DNA from: Eutrophocola salsuginis
GTDB taxonomy: Bacteria; Pseudomonadota; Gammaproteobacteria; Pseudomonadales; Pseudohongiellaceae
Direction of reading: 5' to 3'
Assembly: GCA_038147195.1 (NCBI GenBank)
Contig: JAYQTB010000004.1
Location: 1,364,001 to 1,428,000 of the forward strand
Length of the DNA: 64,000 nt
Translations under genes and position numbers: made by a program
The notes under the pieces: model-generated
Databases searched by the model: none
Told to the model about the DNA's origin: nothing
What the model saw: only the letters and a program-made list of their open reading frames with translations
Shown here: one piece after another, positions 17,594 through 26,051 of the stretch
Layout of the letters: each line of letters starts with the position of its first letter
Numbering within the stretch: position 1 is the first letter of the stretch

Positions 17594-19069
17594 TTATGTG
17601 TGATCCTGCTCAGTAGAAAGAACCGAGCCGTGCGAATAGTAATCGGCAATGGCCAGCCCGGCTGCGACGCTCGTAAACGGATCATGTTCCACTACCTTAC
17701 CCGGAAAGCGAGTTTCAAGTATGTCGCGCACCGCGGGAATCAGCGAGGAACCGCCGGTCCTCAGGACCAGGTGAATATCCTCTTGTCGCATCCCGGCCTT
17801 AACCAGAGTCTCGTCCACGGCGTGTTCAAAACGCACTAGTAGTTCGGCGATCATCCCTTCGAACTGCTCACGGCTGATCTGAGTCTCAACATCTATTTCC
17901 GGAATATCCAGCAACGAAACCTCATTGGTGGACAGGTCCGCCTTGCAATCCTTGATGGCCTGGAAAACCTGGTAGGAATAATTCTGCGTAATAAGTTCGT
18001 ACAGACGTTCGAATTTGGTGGCGCATTCCCCACCCTGGCGGATCTTGTCCAGTACCGGCGTGGTGTATTCGTTCTGGTTGAGCATATAGCTTACCGTCCA
18101 GTTGATGAGCAGGTCCTCATAGGCGTCGAAGGGAAACAGGGTTTCGATCTCTTTGCCGTCCACCTCTCGGCGCCAGCGCTCACCCTTACCTAGTAGCGGG
18201 AACAGGATATGCCGAAACATGGCCTGGTCGATGTGATCGCCCCCCAGCCCGATACCGTGGATGGCCGCAACATCGAAATGAACGGAGTTGCGCTTGAGGA
18301 TACACAGGTCGAGCGTGCCACCACCGAAATCGACGGTCAGTATGATCTCGCTTTGTTCTGCTGGGTTGGCATGCAGGTAGCTTAGTGCAGCCGCCGTCGG
18401 TTCGGGATAAAAATACTGCTCCGAAATACCGGCATGGCGATATGCCTCACTCAGCCGCTCTAGCGCCACTTTATTGTGATTTTGATCGCGTCCTTCAAAA
18501 TTCACTGGGTGACCGATACAGCTCCTTTTTACAGAACCTAGATAGCCGGGCAGGCGCTCGCAGGCCACTTCGATCGCGATCCGGACGCGCAACAGGATCG
18601 GCGTAATGAGGGCGACCAGGCGAAACGCCCGCTCGAAGATCATGATACGCTGGGTGTCCACGCTTCCCAGCAGGCGCTTGGTGCCACGAAACAGACGCCC
18701 GGGAAGGCTTCCGTCGTTGAAAGCCTGGCCATACACGAGGTGCGTGTCGGCTTCGGCAGGCAATTGCGTGGCCATATCCATCTGTCCGGTGCTGGACCTG
18801 GCTTCGCCAAGGACCTCAACGCTCATTTCCACCTTGCGCCCCTGGTTCTGTGCGATATAGGTATCGATGGCTTCCTGGCCGGTGCAGGTGACAAAATCAC
18901 GGTCAATATAACTGGCGGACGGCATGATCGCGCTGCCCTCTTCCAGCTGTACAAGGGAAATGGTGCTGCCATCAAATAGTGCAGCGGCACTGTTGGACGT
19001 CCCGAAATCGATGCCTACTCCGATGCTAACGGGGCGCGATTTCTCTCCTTGTTCTGGGTTTTCTGTCAT
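17594..19069 (-). CDS. Hsp70-family protein, YegD-like
   Basis: A 491-residue actin-fold ATPase of the DnaK/Hsp70 superfamily. The N-terminal phosphate motif GVGIDFGTSNSAAALFDG (17-34) is followed by the second phosphate motif TVDFGGGTLDLCIL (about 265-278) and the adenosine motif LRTGGSSLIPAVRDIL near the C-terminus. It lacks the peptide-binding domain and linker of DnaK, as YegD does. The client and role are unknown. It is transcribed divergently from the hydroquinone dioxygenase genes across a 227-base region that holds two inverted repeats. Confidence 0.85.
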   Translation of the reverse strand: MTENPEQGEKSRPVSIGVGIDFGTSNSAAALFDGSTISLVQLEEGSAIMPSASYIDRDFVTCTGQEAIDTYIAQNQGRKVEMSVEVLGEARSSTGQMDMATQLPAEADTHLVYGQAFNDGSLPGRLFRGTKRLLGSVDTQRIMIFERAFRLVALITPILLRVRIAIEVACERLPGYLGSVKRSCIGHPVNFEGRDQNHNKVALERLSEAYRHAGISEQYFYPEPTAAALSYLHANPAEQSEIILTVDFGGGTLDLCILKRNSVHFDVAAIHGIGLGGDHIDQAMFRHILFPLLGKGERWRREVDGKEIETLFPFDAYEDLLINWTVSYMLNQNEYTTPVLDKIRQGGECATKFERLYELITQNYSYQVFQAIKDCKADLSTNEVSLLDIPEIDVETQISREQFEGMIAELLVRFEHAVDETLVKAGMRQEDIHLVLRTGGSSLIPAVRDILETRFPGKVVEHDPFTSVAAGLAIADYYSHGSVLSTEQDHT

Positions 19070-19171
19070 TGCCTTACGGATTCAATAAATCAACGAAAAA
19101 GAAGGGAAGATACCGAAGAATATTTTCCAGAACAACAGCTAGTTCGCGGCTTCCGCCAGACAATGCAGTAC

Positions 19172-19243
19172 GTTGAATTCAACCGACCTCGCTGGTAGTC
19201 TCAGCAGTCCGTCCGGTAGGCTTTGTCTGCATCCGGCTACCGG
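19172..19243. promoter_or_regulatory. Inverted repeats in the yegD-like/dioxygenase divergent region
   Basis: A perfect 12-bp palindrome GTTGAATTCAAC lies at 19172-19183, and a 7-bp inverted repeat (CCGGTAG at 19213-19219, CTACCGG at 19237-19243) lies nearer the dioxygenase start. Their place between divergent genes suggests an operator or a leader hairpin. No regulator gene is adjacent, and no convincing -35/-10 pair was identified. Confidence 0.35.
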
Positions 19244-19296
19244 CAATGCCTGAATCCTACGACGATAACGACAGGCAACAAACCAAGGAAATATCT

Positions 19297-19803
19297 ATGT
19301 CATCAACTTACACCACCCGCTTCGGTTCACTCAACAATTACGAAAAGGGACGTGTCGAGCCCATTGCGGATGATGTCCGCAACTACGCCTTTTCGAACTG
19401 TTTCGAAATTGCAAATAACAGCAAACCCTTTGAAAAGGTCGTGTTCGGTCAGAACATGGAATACGTGCTCGAAACAATCCGGGCGGAGGGCGATTCCCCC
19501 TGGTACACCTGTGCCCATGATGAATTTGCCCTGTGCATGGATGGCGAGGTGGAAATTCATCTGCTCAAACTCGGTGTCGACCAGGCTGTGGCCGACAGCA
19601 GCAAGGAAGGCGCCGTACTGGTGGAGGGCGATCCCCGGGGCAAGAAAATGGGCTGGATGAAACTCGGCCGTGGTCACCAGGGTATGCTGCCCGCCGGCAG
19701 CGCCTACCAGTTTCGCAGCAAGAAGCCTGCTGTCATTATTCTGCAAACTTGCAAGGGCGACCTGTCTGTCGAACGCTGGTCTACTATTTGCCAGACCGCC
19801 TGA
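19297..19803 (+). CDS. Hydroquinone 1,2-dioxygenase small subunit (PnpC/HapC-like)
   Basis: A 168-residue cupin-like protein matching the small subunit of the two-component hydroquinone dioxygenases PnpCD and HapCD. The ATG at 19297 has AAGGAA 8 bases upstream; an in-frame ATG 51 bases earlier has no ribosome site. Features: ANNSKPFEKVVFGQNMEYVL, the YTCAHDEFALCMDGEVEIHL beta-roll and the GHQGMLPAGSAYQFRSKKPA strand pair, as expected of a cupin that has become mainly structural. The large subunit follows after 12 bases. Together they should open hydroquinone to 4-hydroxymuconic semialdehyde, using O2 and Fe(II), in the cytosol. Confidence 0.8.
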   Translation: MSSTYTTRFGSLNNYEKGRVEPIADDVRNYAFSNCFEIANNSKPFEKVVFGQNMEYVLETIRAEGDSPWYTCAHDEFALCMDGEVEIHLLKLGVDQAVADSSKEGAVLVEGDPRGKKMGWMKLGRGHQGMLPAGSAYQFRSKKPAVIILQTCKGDLSVERWSTICQTA

Positions 19804-19815
19804 GGAAATTTAATC

Positions 19816-20790
19816 ATGACCAATATGCACGGATACAATGATTTCAAACTCGGCGGCTTTAACTTCAAGCGTGACGAGTATTTTGTCCACATCACCTGGA
19901 GCACACTCGACGATCGTCCGATGAGTCACACCATGGATGCAGGCAACTTCCTGCGCGCCTTGATGCGCGATGTTGCCTGGGGCTTCTTTTACGGCTGGGT
20001 CAATTTCGACGATGTCATCGGTACGGTTAACCATTACGGCACCGTGGACATGTATGCAGGTTCCTTCAACGGCGCCATGAAAGACGCCGGCATAGATCGC
20101 ATGGAGAACTTCCCCACTGACGATATCCGCCAGCTGTTTGAAAAGATGCTGGCCGACTGGACCAACGCCGGCTTCGACCCGTTCGCAGCGCCGCAGGAAA
20201 CAGGATCCCCGTACGGATCGAAGAACGGCGACAATTTGCCGGCTATCACCCGTGCCCGTGAACTGGCGAGGCGCTGTGTCGGCCTCGAAGGCGACCTCGC
20301 GCTGCGGACGGATGAACGTGGCGCTCCCGTTAACCGTGCGTTTGCCGATGTACCCCAGGACGCCCCTGAAGTGCACGCGGAGCCGGGATTCGAGAAAGAG
20401 GTGCATGCATTTAACCTGTTCGCCTTCCTCTCCCGCTCCCAGGTGACCTGGAATCCGTCCTTCACCTCCGTGGTCAAGAACAGCTTTATGTGCCCCACAA
20501 CCGAGGAACATATTCTGCCCATCATCCACGGTAACGATCGCGTCGAATGGTTTTTCCAGATGTGCGATGAAATCCACTGGAATTCCGACCACAAGGAAAC
20601 CGGCGAGCCCCTTGCCCGCGTCATCATGAAAGCCGGTGACATGGCGGCCATGCCGGCCTATTGCCGGCACCAGGGGTTCAGCCCCAAACGTTCCATGTTG
20701 CTGGTCTGGGAAAACGGCAATCCTGATCTGGTGGATAACATCAAGAGTGGCGCCGCGCCCCAGGTCCCGGTGCAATTCGAGGCTAGCTGA
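19816..20790 (+). CDS. Hydroquinone 1,2-dioxygenase large (catalytic) subunit (PnpD/HapD-like)
   Basis: A 324-residue protein, close to the roughly 340 residues of PnpD/HapD. As I recall from the PnpCD structure, iron is held by an Asn, a Glu four residues later and a His 41 residues after that (Asn258, Glu262, His303). Here Asn240 and Glu244 (HGNDRVEWFF) and His285 (AYCRHQGF) keep exactly that spacing. AGGAAA precedes the ATG. The small subunit lies 12 bases upstream, and the Vgb-like lipoprotein gene starts at the last base of this stop codon. No para-nitrophenol or hydroxyacetophenone monooxygenase is in the window, so the source of hydroquinone is open. Confidence 0.82.
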   Translation: MTNMHGYNDFKLGGFNFKRDEYFVHITWSTLDDRPMSHTMDAGNFLRALMRDVAWGFFYGWVNFDDVIGTVNHYGTVDMYAGSFNGAMKDAGIDRMENFPTDDIRQLFEKMLADWTNAGFDPFAAPQETGSPYGSKNGDNLPAITRARELARRCVGLEGDLALRTDERGAPVNRAFADVPQDAPEVHAEPGFEKEVHAFNLFAFLSRSQVTWNPSFTSVVKNSFMCPTTEEHILPIIHGNDRVEWFFQMCDEIHWNSDHKETGEPLARVIMKAGDMAAMPAYCRHQGFSPKRSMLLVWENGNPDLVDNIKSGAAPQVPVQFEAS

Positions 20791-21911
20791 TGAGGCCGGG
20801 GCGGTCTCTCGGTTTCATCCTTGCGGGCCTGCTTGCCATGGCGGGATGCTCCGAACAGCCCCCGCCGGAGCCGGACAACAACTTTTCGGAAACCATTTCG
20901 GTTCGCATCCCCGCAGCAATGGAGCAGGCGCCGGCTCTTGACCTGCCGCAGGCGCTAGACTTGCCACTGACCACCACTGGCCTCAACACCGATTTTTCCA
21001 TGCTGTCCCCCAATGCGGGCCCGACAACCATCGCCATCGCACCGGACGGCGATATCTGGTACACGCTGAGTTCTGCGAATGCCATTGGCCGCATGCACCC
21101 TGACGGTTCTGGTATGGTTGAATACTCAATTCCCACACCGGATTCTTCACCCCGCATCATTTCCCTCGGCAGTGACGGCAATATGTGGTTCTCCGAACAC
21201 AACAGCGGCAAGATGGGGCGCATTACGCCGGATGGTGAAATCACCGAATTCCCCCTATCCTCCCAGGACTCCCAGCCACGCGCCATCGCACTTAACAGCG
21301 ACGGCAATATCTGGATCGGCATGTTCGCCTCCAGCAGGATCGGACGCATCACACCGGAAGGTGTCGTCACCGAGTGGGATATTCCCACACCGGACAGTGG
21401 ACCCAGAGCACTGGCAGCAGGACCCGACGGCAATATCTGGTTCTCGGAATTCAAGGCCGGCAAGATTGGCCGCATCACGCCCGACGGTGACATCACCGAA
21501 TACACCCTGCCTCGACCGCAAACCGGACCGGGTGACATCACTGCCGGCGCCGACGGCAACATGTGGTTCCTCGAACTTAATGGCCTCATCGACAACACCC
21601 CGGTCAATGGAAACCGAGTCGGGCGGATTACCTTGGACGGCACCATTACGGAGTTTGATATTCCCAGCGAAGGTTCCACGCCTATAAATATTGCCGTTGG
21701 GCCAGACCGCAACGTCTGGTACACCAAGAACAACACACTGGGCCGGGTCACACCTGCCGGCATCATCACCGAGTTCCCAGTCGCTATTGGTCCGGCCAGG
21801 ACCGTGGGCCTGAGTGCGGGCAGTGACCGCCAGACGCCCGACCGGCTGATTGACCGACTGTGGTTCACCGATCCGCTGAACAACCGCATCGGTTACCTGC
21901 AATTCAAATAA
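20790..21911 (+). CDS. Vgb-like beta-propeller lipoprotein
   Basis: A 373-residue protein. A lipoprotein signal (SLGFILAGLLAMAGCSEQ) is followed by repeats of about 43 residues with the pattern GRITPDGEITEF..P..DSQPRAIALNSDGNIWF, consistent with a seven-bladed propeller of the virginiamycin B lyase type. Enzymatic residues of true Vgb (a catalytic His and Mg-binding Glu) cannot be assigned with confidence, and many homologues are not lyases. Its ATG overlaps the stop of the hydroquinone dioxygenase large subunit by one base, so the two are translationally coupled. It should be anchored in the periplasm or on the outer membrane. Confidence 0.8.
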   Translation: MRPGRSLGFILAGLLAMAGCSEQPPPEPDNNFSETISVRIPAAMEQAPALDLPQALDLPLTTTGLNTDFSMLSPNAGPTTIAIAPDGDIWYTLSSANAIGRMHPDGSGMVEYSIPTPDSSPRIISLGSDGNMWFSEHNSGKMGRITPDGEITEFPLSSQDSQPRAIALNSDGNIWIGMFASSRIGRITPEGVVTEWDIPTPDSGPRALAAGPDGNIWFSEFKAGKIGRITPDGDITEYTLPRPQTGPGDITAGADGNMWFLELNGLIDNTPVNGNRVGRITLDGTITEFDIPSEGSTPINIAVGPDRNVWYTKNNTLGRVTPAGIITEFPVAIGPARTVGLSAGSDRQTPDRLIDRLWFTDPLNNRIGYLQFK

Positions 21912-21934
21912 CGCCATCGCGCAAGGAGCCAGCC

Positions 21935-22126
21935 ATGCCAAGTCGACAAACCTTACTGCTTGTTATGGATGGCGACGACCACATGGATTCTGTCAGCACC
22001 AGTGGCATCAGTTGGTTTTATGAGGGCGTGTTTTGGCTGAAAAAGGTACGCGGCACGCTCCAGCAGACCCGCTTTACCATAGCCCGGGCGGCTGAAAGCC
22101 CCAAATTCACCGCCCCCTTGGAATAA
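21935..22126 (+). CDS. Possible small protein between the propeller and MmgE/PrpD genes
   Basis: A 63-residue frame with an ideal AAGGAG six bases ahead of ATG, placed between two same-strand genes and ending 23 bases before the next start. The translation (MPSRQTLLLVMDGDDHMDSV at the start) has no motif, signal or homologue that I recognise. Support rests on the ribosome site and position only. Confidence 0.35.
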   Translation: MPSRQTLLLVMDGDDHMDSVSTSGISWFYEGVFWLKKVRGTLQQTRFTIARAAESPKFTAPLE

Positions 22127-22149
22127 CTGATCTTACCCGGAGACATTTC

Positions 22150-23508
22150 TTGGCTGTAGTACCACTCACCCAGCAGTTTGCCGATGCGCTTATCGGTTAT
22201 ACCGCCACCGGTGACGCTGTGCTGGAAAAAGCTGAATACTGCCTGCTGGATTTTTTCGCGTCCTGTTATGCGACGCAGAACTTTCCCTGGGTCCGGCAGG
22301 TACAACAGGTAGCCCGTGCCAATTCCGGTATGTCTACCGGTGGTGCCGCCCTTATCGGTACGCCGTACCGGGTGTCCGTCCAGGATGCAGCCCTGGCCAA
22401 CGCTGTCGCCGGACATTCCCTGGTCAGGGATGACATGCATCTTGGCAGCGTTTCCCACCTGGGCGTGGTTGTCATTCCTGCCGCTCTTGCCCTGGCAGCA
22501 GAATACATCGTAACCGGACGCCAGTTTCTCGAGGCCATAATCTGTGGCTATGAAGCCGCCGGCAGGCTGGGTGCCATGCTCATGGATGTGGAAACGGCCA
22601 AGGTGATGCGCCCCACAGGCCTCATCGGTGCATTTGGGACAGCCGCAACCGCCGCAAAGCTGGCACGCCTGGATCCTAATAAAACGGCACAGGCCCTCGG
22701 ATTTGCTGCCAACTCCATCACCGGGTTCAACGAGTGGGCCACCTGGGGTAGCGATGACATGTATTTTCATCCCGGCATCGCCGTCCGTAATGGTTTGACT
22801 GCTATGCTGCTCGCCGGCGAGGGTGCGGTAGCGGCGGATGGCGCCCTGGATGGTCACGCCGGCCTCTTCGCCGCCATGCATAAATCCTTGCCGGAACCGG
22901 CAAACCTGCCGTTTAGCAATACCGAGGAAATTCTACGGGTCTTCTTCAAGCAGGTTCCAGCCTGCAACTATGCACAGACCGCCGCCCAGGCAGCGCGCCG
23001 TGTAAAGGAAACCCATGCCCCTGACCTGGTCGACATCAGCGCGATTACCGCCCGCGTGCCTCACGCTGCCGCCCACTATCCCGGTTGCGATTACGCGGGA
23101 CCTTTCAACAGTATCCTGCAGGCGCGCATGAGTATTCACTTCAATGTCGCCAGCGCACTGATCCACGGTGACTTCCATGACAGTCATTACCGCGACTTTG
23201 GCAATGCCGATGTTGCCGTGCTGGCTGAAAAGGTATCCGTGGTGATCGATTCTGCCCTGACCGCTGCCTATCCCGGCAAGCAAGGGGCAGTGGTCTCTGT
23301 ATCAAGCGGTAGAGGTGAAGTATTCAGCGAGTCGCTGGATGAGGTGATTGCCGCATCGAGTAAAGAAATCAGTGAACGTTATCTCGATGCGGCAGGGTCG
23401 GTGATCGGTTCAGCAGCCGCGAATGAATTGCAGCAGGTCATATTGAACCTGGCGGAGAGTGCCGACATCAGCGCCCTCGCGCAGCTTCCGAAACCGACAA
23501 AAGCTTAA
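22150..23508 (+). CDS. MmgE/PrpD family protein
   Basis: A 452-residue protein of the MmgE/PrpD fold, which includes 2-methylcitrate dehydratase, cis-aconitate decarboxylase and iminodisuccinate epimerase. The start is TTG with CGGAGA seven bases upstream. Landmarks: the N-terminal helical domain with AGHSLVRDDMHLGSVSHLGV (the conserved HxLDxDD-type region, here altered), IICGYEAAGRLGAM, and the ACNYAQTAAQAA segment where the family has CxxxH. Substrate unknown. It may take part in processing the acids formed by the ring-opening enzymes nearby, but this is only context. Confidence 0.75.
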   Translation: MAVVPLTQQFADALIGYTATGDAVLEKAEYCLLDFFASCYATQNFPWVRQVQQVARANSGMSTGGAALIGTPYRVSVQDAALANAVAGHSLVRDDMHLGSVSHLGVVVIPAALALAAEYIVTGRQFLEAIICGYEAAGRLGAMLMDVETAKVMRPTGLIGAFGTAATAAKLARLDPNKTAQALGFAANSITGFNEWATWGSDDMYFHPGIAVRNGLTAMLLAGEGAVAADGALDGHAGLFAAMHKSLPEPANLPFSNTEEILRVFFKQVPACNYAQTAAQAARRVKETHAPDLVDISAITARVPHAAAHYPGCDYAGPFNSILQARMSIHFNVASALIHGDFHDSHYRDFGNADVAVLAEKVSVVIDSALTAAYPGKQGAVVSVSSGRGEVFSESLDEVIAASSKEISERYLDAAGSVIGSAAANELQQVILNLAESADISALAQLPKPTKA

Positions 23509-23522
23509 TAGCCCAGGTCCTA

Positions 23523-24017
23523 CTACTGGCACTGCACCAGGCCGACCAGCAGGGCTTCATCTTTCTCTGAGTCGGTGCAGTTGGGAAACAGTTCACCAAC
23601 GCTGGCAATACCGACGGCCTTGCAATCCAGGTGCCTGACCAGGCCGGAAGTGTCTTTTCTCAGCAACTCTTCGCCACCGCCCGGGCAAACCTGGCGGATG
23701 CGCCTGTCACAGTCTGTAGAATCGTTCTGGGCACAGGCAAAGAAGTTGGCTCGGCTGTTGTCCTGCAACCGGAATTCCCAGAATACCAGCTGGTTGCCGA
23801 CACGGCCGTTGTTACCGGTGGCCTCGGCGCCGGCCAATTCCGACAGAATGGTGTCTACCGGTTCGTTAAAGACCCGCTCGGGACCACCGCTCACATTCAT
23901 CGTACGTTGGGGCAAGCGTTCGATCGGTTGAATCACGGTGCAGGCTGTCGCCCCGATGATCGCCAGTGCGCAGATTCCGATCTTAGCTACTTTGATTTCA
24001 TTAAATATTTTTTTCAT
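23523..24017 (-). CDS. Putative lipoprotein, function unknown
   Basis: A 164-residue protein. The N-terminus (a basic stretch, then GICALAIIGATACTVIQ) looks like a lipoprotein signal with Cys26 or so as the lipidated residue. The mature protein has six further cysteines, including CAQNDSTDCDRRIRQVC, CPGG and a C-terminal CQ, so disulfides in the periplasm are likely. No family recognised. It is a single minus-strand gene between MmgE/PrpD and the esterase. Confidence 0.6.
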   Translation of the reverse strand: MKKIFNEIKVAKIGICALAIIGATACTVIQPIERLPQRTMNVSGGPERVFNEPVDTILSELAGAEATGNNGRVGNQLVFWEFRLQDNSRANFFACAQNDSTDCDRRIRQVCPGGGEELLRKDTSGLVRHLDCKAVGIASVGELFPNCTDSEKDEALLVGLVQCQ

Positions 24018-24138
24018 GTGAGTCTCATTCTGTAACTTTGCCAGCCAATCTTGGCTTTTCCTTGATGCGACATGGCATGTTCATTATCCTGCCATCGTCT
24101 GGAACAGAAATCCATCAAAACCGGCCCGAGGAAATACT

Positions 24139-25014
24139 ATGCAGCGCACGCCGACGAAGACCGCCTTATTTGCCTTTTTCTTCCTGATTACCGCACTGCC
24201 GGCCCTGGCGCAGCAGCAGGAATTCCGGGATGTTGTGTATGCCAGCCCGAACGGACATGACCTGGGCCTGGACATCTACATGCCTGACGGGGTCGCATTT
24301 CCTCCCCTGGTCGTCCAGGTTCATGGCGGTGCCTGGCGCTTTGGTAGTAAAGATGGCGGTGTCCCGATGGAATTCGTGGAAAATGGTTACGCCGTTGCAA
24401 GCCTGGATTTCCGCGCCTCCACCGATGCCCCGTTCCCGGCGATGGTGCATGACATCAAGGCGGCGGTCCGTTTCCTGCGCGCCAAAGCCGGTGACTATGG
24501 CTATGATGCAGACCGCATTGCCATCACTGGCGCCTCCTCAGGCGCACACCTGGCCCAAGTAGTCGGTGTCAGTAATGGCCATCCGGCACTGGAGGGTGAC
24601 CTGGGTGATTACCTCGACACGTCTTCCGATGTACAGGCCATCCTCAGTTATTTTGGTGCCAGCGACCTGATCGTCATATTGTCGCAATCCACGCCCTTCG
24701 GTCTTGGTGTCCGCGAACCCGCCCTGGAGTTACTGCTGGGTGCATTGCCCGATGCCAATCCCGAACTGGCGAAACTGGCAAGCCCCGTTTACCTAGTAGA
24801 TGCCGTTGATCCGCCCCTGATGTTGTTGCATGGAGATATGGATCCGCAGATGCCCATCAACCAGAGCCTGAATATGCTCGGTGCTTACAAATCCGCGGGC
24901 TTAGATGTTACGTTCGAACCTGTACACGGTGCTGTGCATGGTGGTCCTGGATTCTTTGATACTGAGCACCTGGCCAATGCCCTGGCCTTCCTGGAACGCA
25001 CCATCGGTAAGTAA
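24139..25014 (+). CDS. Secreted alpha/beta hydrolase (esterase/lipase, BD-FAE-like)
   Basis: A 291-residue serine esterase. GAGGAA precedes the ATG; the signal peptide (FAFFFLITALPALA, then QQQ) predicts export. The oxyanion motif VHGGAWRFGS (61-70) and nucleophile elbow GASSGAH (131-137, Ser133) are clear. A C-terminal HGDMDPQMP supplies the acid and HGAVHGGPGF the likely catalytic His. This pattern fits hormone-sensitive-lipase-like and feruloyl esterase-like enzymes. It ends 4 bases before the TTG start of the MBL-fold gene, so they are co-transcribed. It could release phenolic alcohols or acids from esters, but specificity is unknown. Confidence 0.85.
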   Translation: MQRTPTKTALFAFFFLITALPALAQQQEFRDVVYASPNGHDLGLDIYMPDGVAFPPLVVQVHGGAWRFGSKDGGVPMEFVENGYAVASLDFRASTDAPFPAMVHDIKAAVRFLRAKAGDYGYDADRIAITGASSGAHLAQVVGVSNGHPALEGDLGDYLDTSSDVQAILSYFGASDLIVILSQSTPFGLGVREPALELLLGALPDANPELAKLASPVYLVDAVDPPLMLLHGDMDPQMPINQSLNMLGAYKSAGLDVTFEPVHGAVHGGPGFFDTEHLANALAFLERTIGK

Positions 25015-25018
25015 ACTG

Positions 25019-25879
25019 TTGCCGTACCCACTGCAAATCGGCGAAATCCAGGTAGACCGCATTCTTGAGATGGAGGTGCCGTTCATGGCACCTGCCGATG
25101 CTTGGCCAGAAGCCGATCCCGGCAGCATTGAGGAACACCGGTATTGGCTGGAGCCTTCAGCCCTTTGCCCTCATACCGGTAAGCTGATTATCGTCATCCA
25201 GACCTGGGTGATTCGCACAAAACATCACGTGATCCTAGTGGACACCTGCATCGGCTGCAACAAGACCAACCACTATTTCGACGACTGGCACCATCGAACC
25301 GACACTACCTGGTACATGCGCCTCCTCGATAAGGGCATCGATCCCGCCCGTGTCGACTACGTGTTCTGCACCCACCTGCATGGCGACCACTGTGGCTGGA
25401 ATACCCGGCTTGTCGAGGGCCGCTGGGTGCCGACCTTTACCAACGCGAAATACATCATCTCCCGAGGCGAAATCGACAAGGCGGCTGGCGAAAACTCACC
25501 AGCCTACAAGGAAAGTGTTCTGCCCGTCATCGAGTCCGGGCAGGTGGTTGCCGTGGATAGCGACTACAGGCTCGACGACAACGTATGGCTGGCCCCTGCA
25601 CCGGGACATACACCCGGGCATGTTACCGTGCATCTACAGTCAGGCGGTCAACGTGCCGTACTGTGCGGCGACCTGATCCACAGTCCGCTACAGTGCCTGT
25701 ACCCCAACTGGAAATACTGGATCGATTTTGACAAAGACCAGGCCGTACAAACCCGCCGGTCATTCCTGGAAGACCGGAGTATGGACCGGCACCTGGTGCT
25801 GACCGCCCACTTCCCCTCGCCTTCTGTCGGCCGAGTCAGGGCACGAGGAGACGCCTTCTGGTTCGATTTCATATCCTGA
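25019..25879 (+). CDS. MBL-fold metallo-hydrolase, copy 1
   Basis: A 286-residue metallo-beta-lactamase-fold enzyme. The TTG at 25019 is taken as start: it lies just after the esterase stop and gives the same N-terminus length as the paralogue at 35371. The metal motif HLHGDH (119-124) is followed by CGWNTRLVEGRWVPTFTNAK, then PGHTPGHVTVHL and GDLIHSP for the second metal and bridging Asp, and a C-terminal TAHFPSPS His. This is the AiiA-like, two-zinc quorum-quenching or lactonase branch; a lactone ring opening step is plausible. Confidence 0.82.
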   Translation: MPYPLQIGEIQVDRILEMEVPFMAPADAWPEADPGSIEEHRYWLEPSALCPHTGKLIIVIQTWVIRTKHHVILVDTCIGCNKTNHYFDDWHHRTDTTWYMRLLDKGIDPARVDYVFCTHLHGDHCGWNTRLVEGRWVPTFTNAKYIISRGEIDKAAGENSPAYKESVLPVIESGQVVAVDSDYRLDDNVWLAPAPGHTPGHVTVHLQSGGQRAVLCGDLIHSPLQCLYPNWKYWIDFDKDQAVQTRRSFLEDRSMDRHLVLTAHFPSPSVGRVRARGDAFWFDFIS

Positions 25880-26051
25880 TTTTTTATTAAAATCATACGC
25901 TTAGATCGCCAGTGCTGCTTTTGAGGGTTGATGCGGATCGAGCAAGATTGAAGTTCCCCAATTTATACCTCCTTCCACGCCAGGTTTCGATATAATGGCC
26001 GCCCTCGTTATATCAAATAGTTAATAAATACAGGCAGTTCAGGAGTCCTTT

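Noticed and set aside
19810..21889. Long open frames on the minus strand opposite the hydroquinone dioxygenase and propeller genes
   Set aside because: They mirror coding genes with clear family motifs; the antisense translations are biased, with no known domain.
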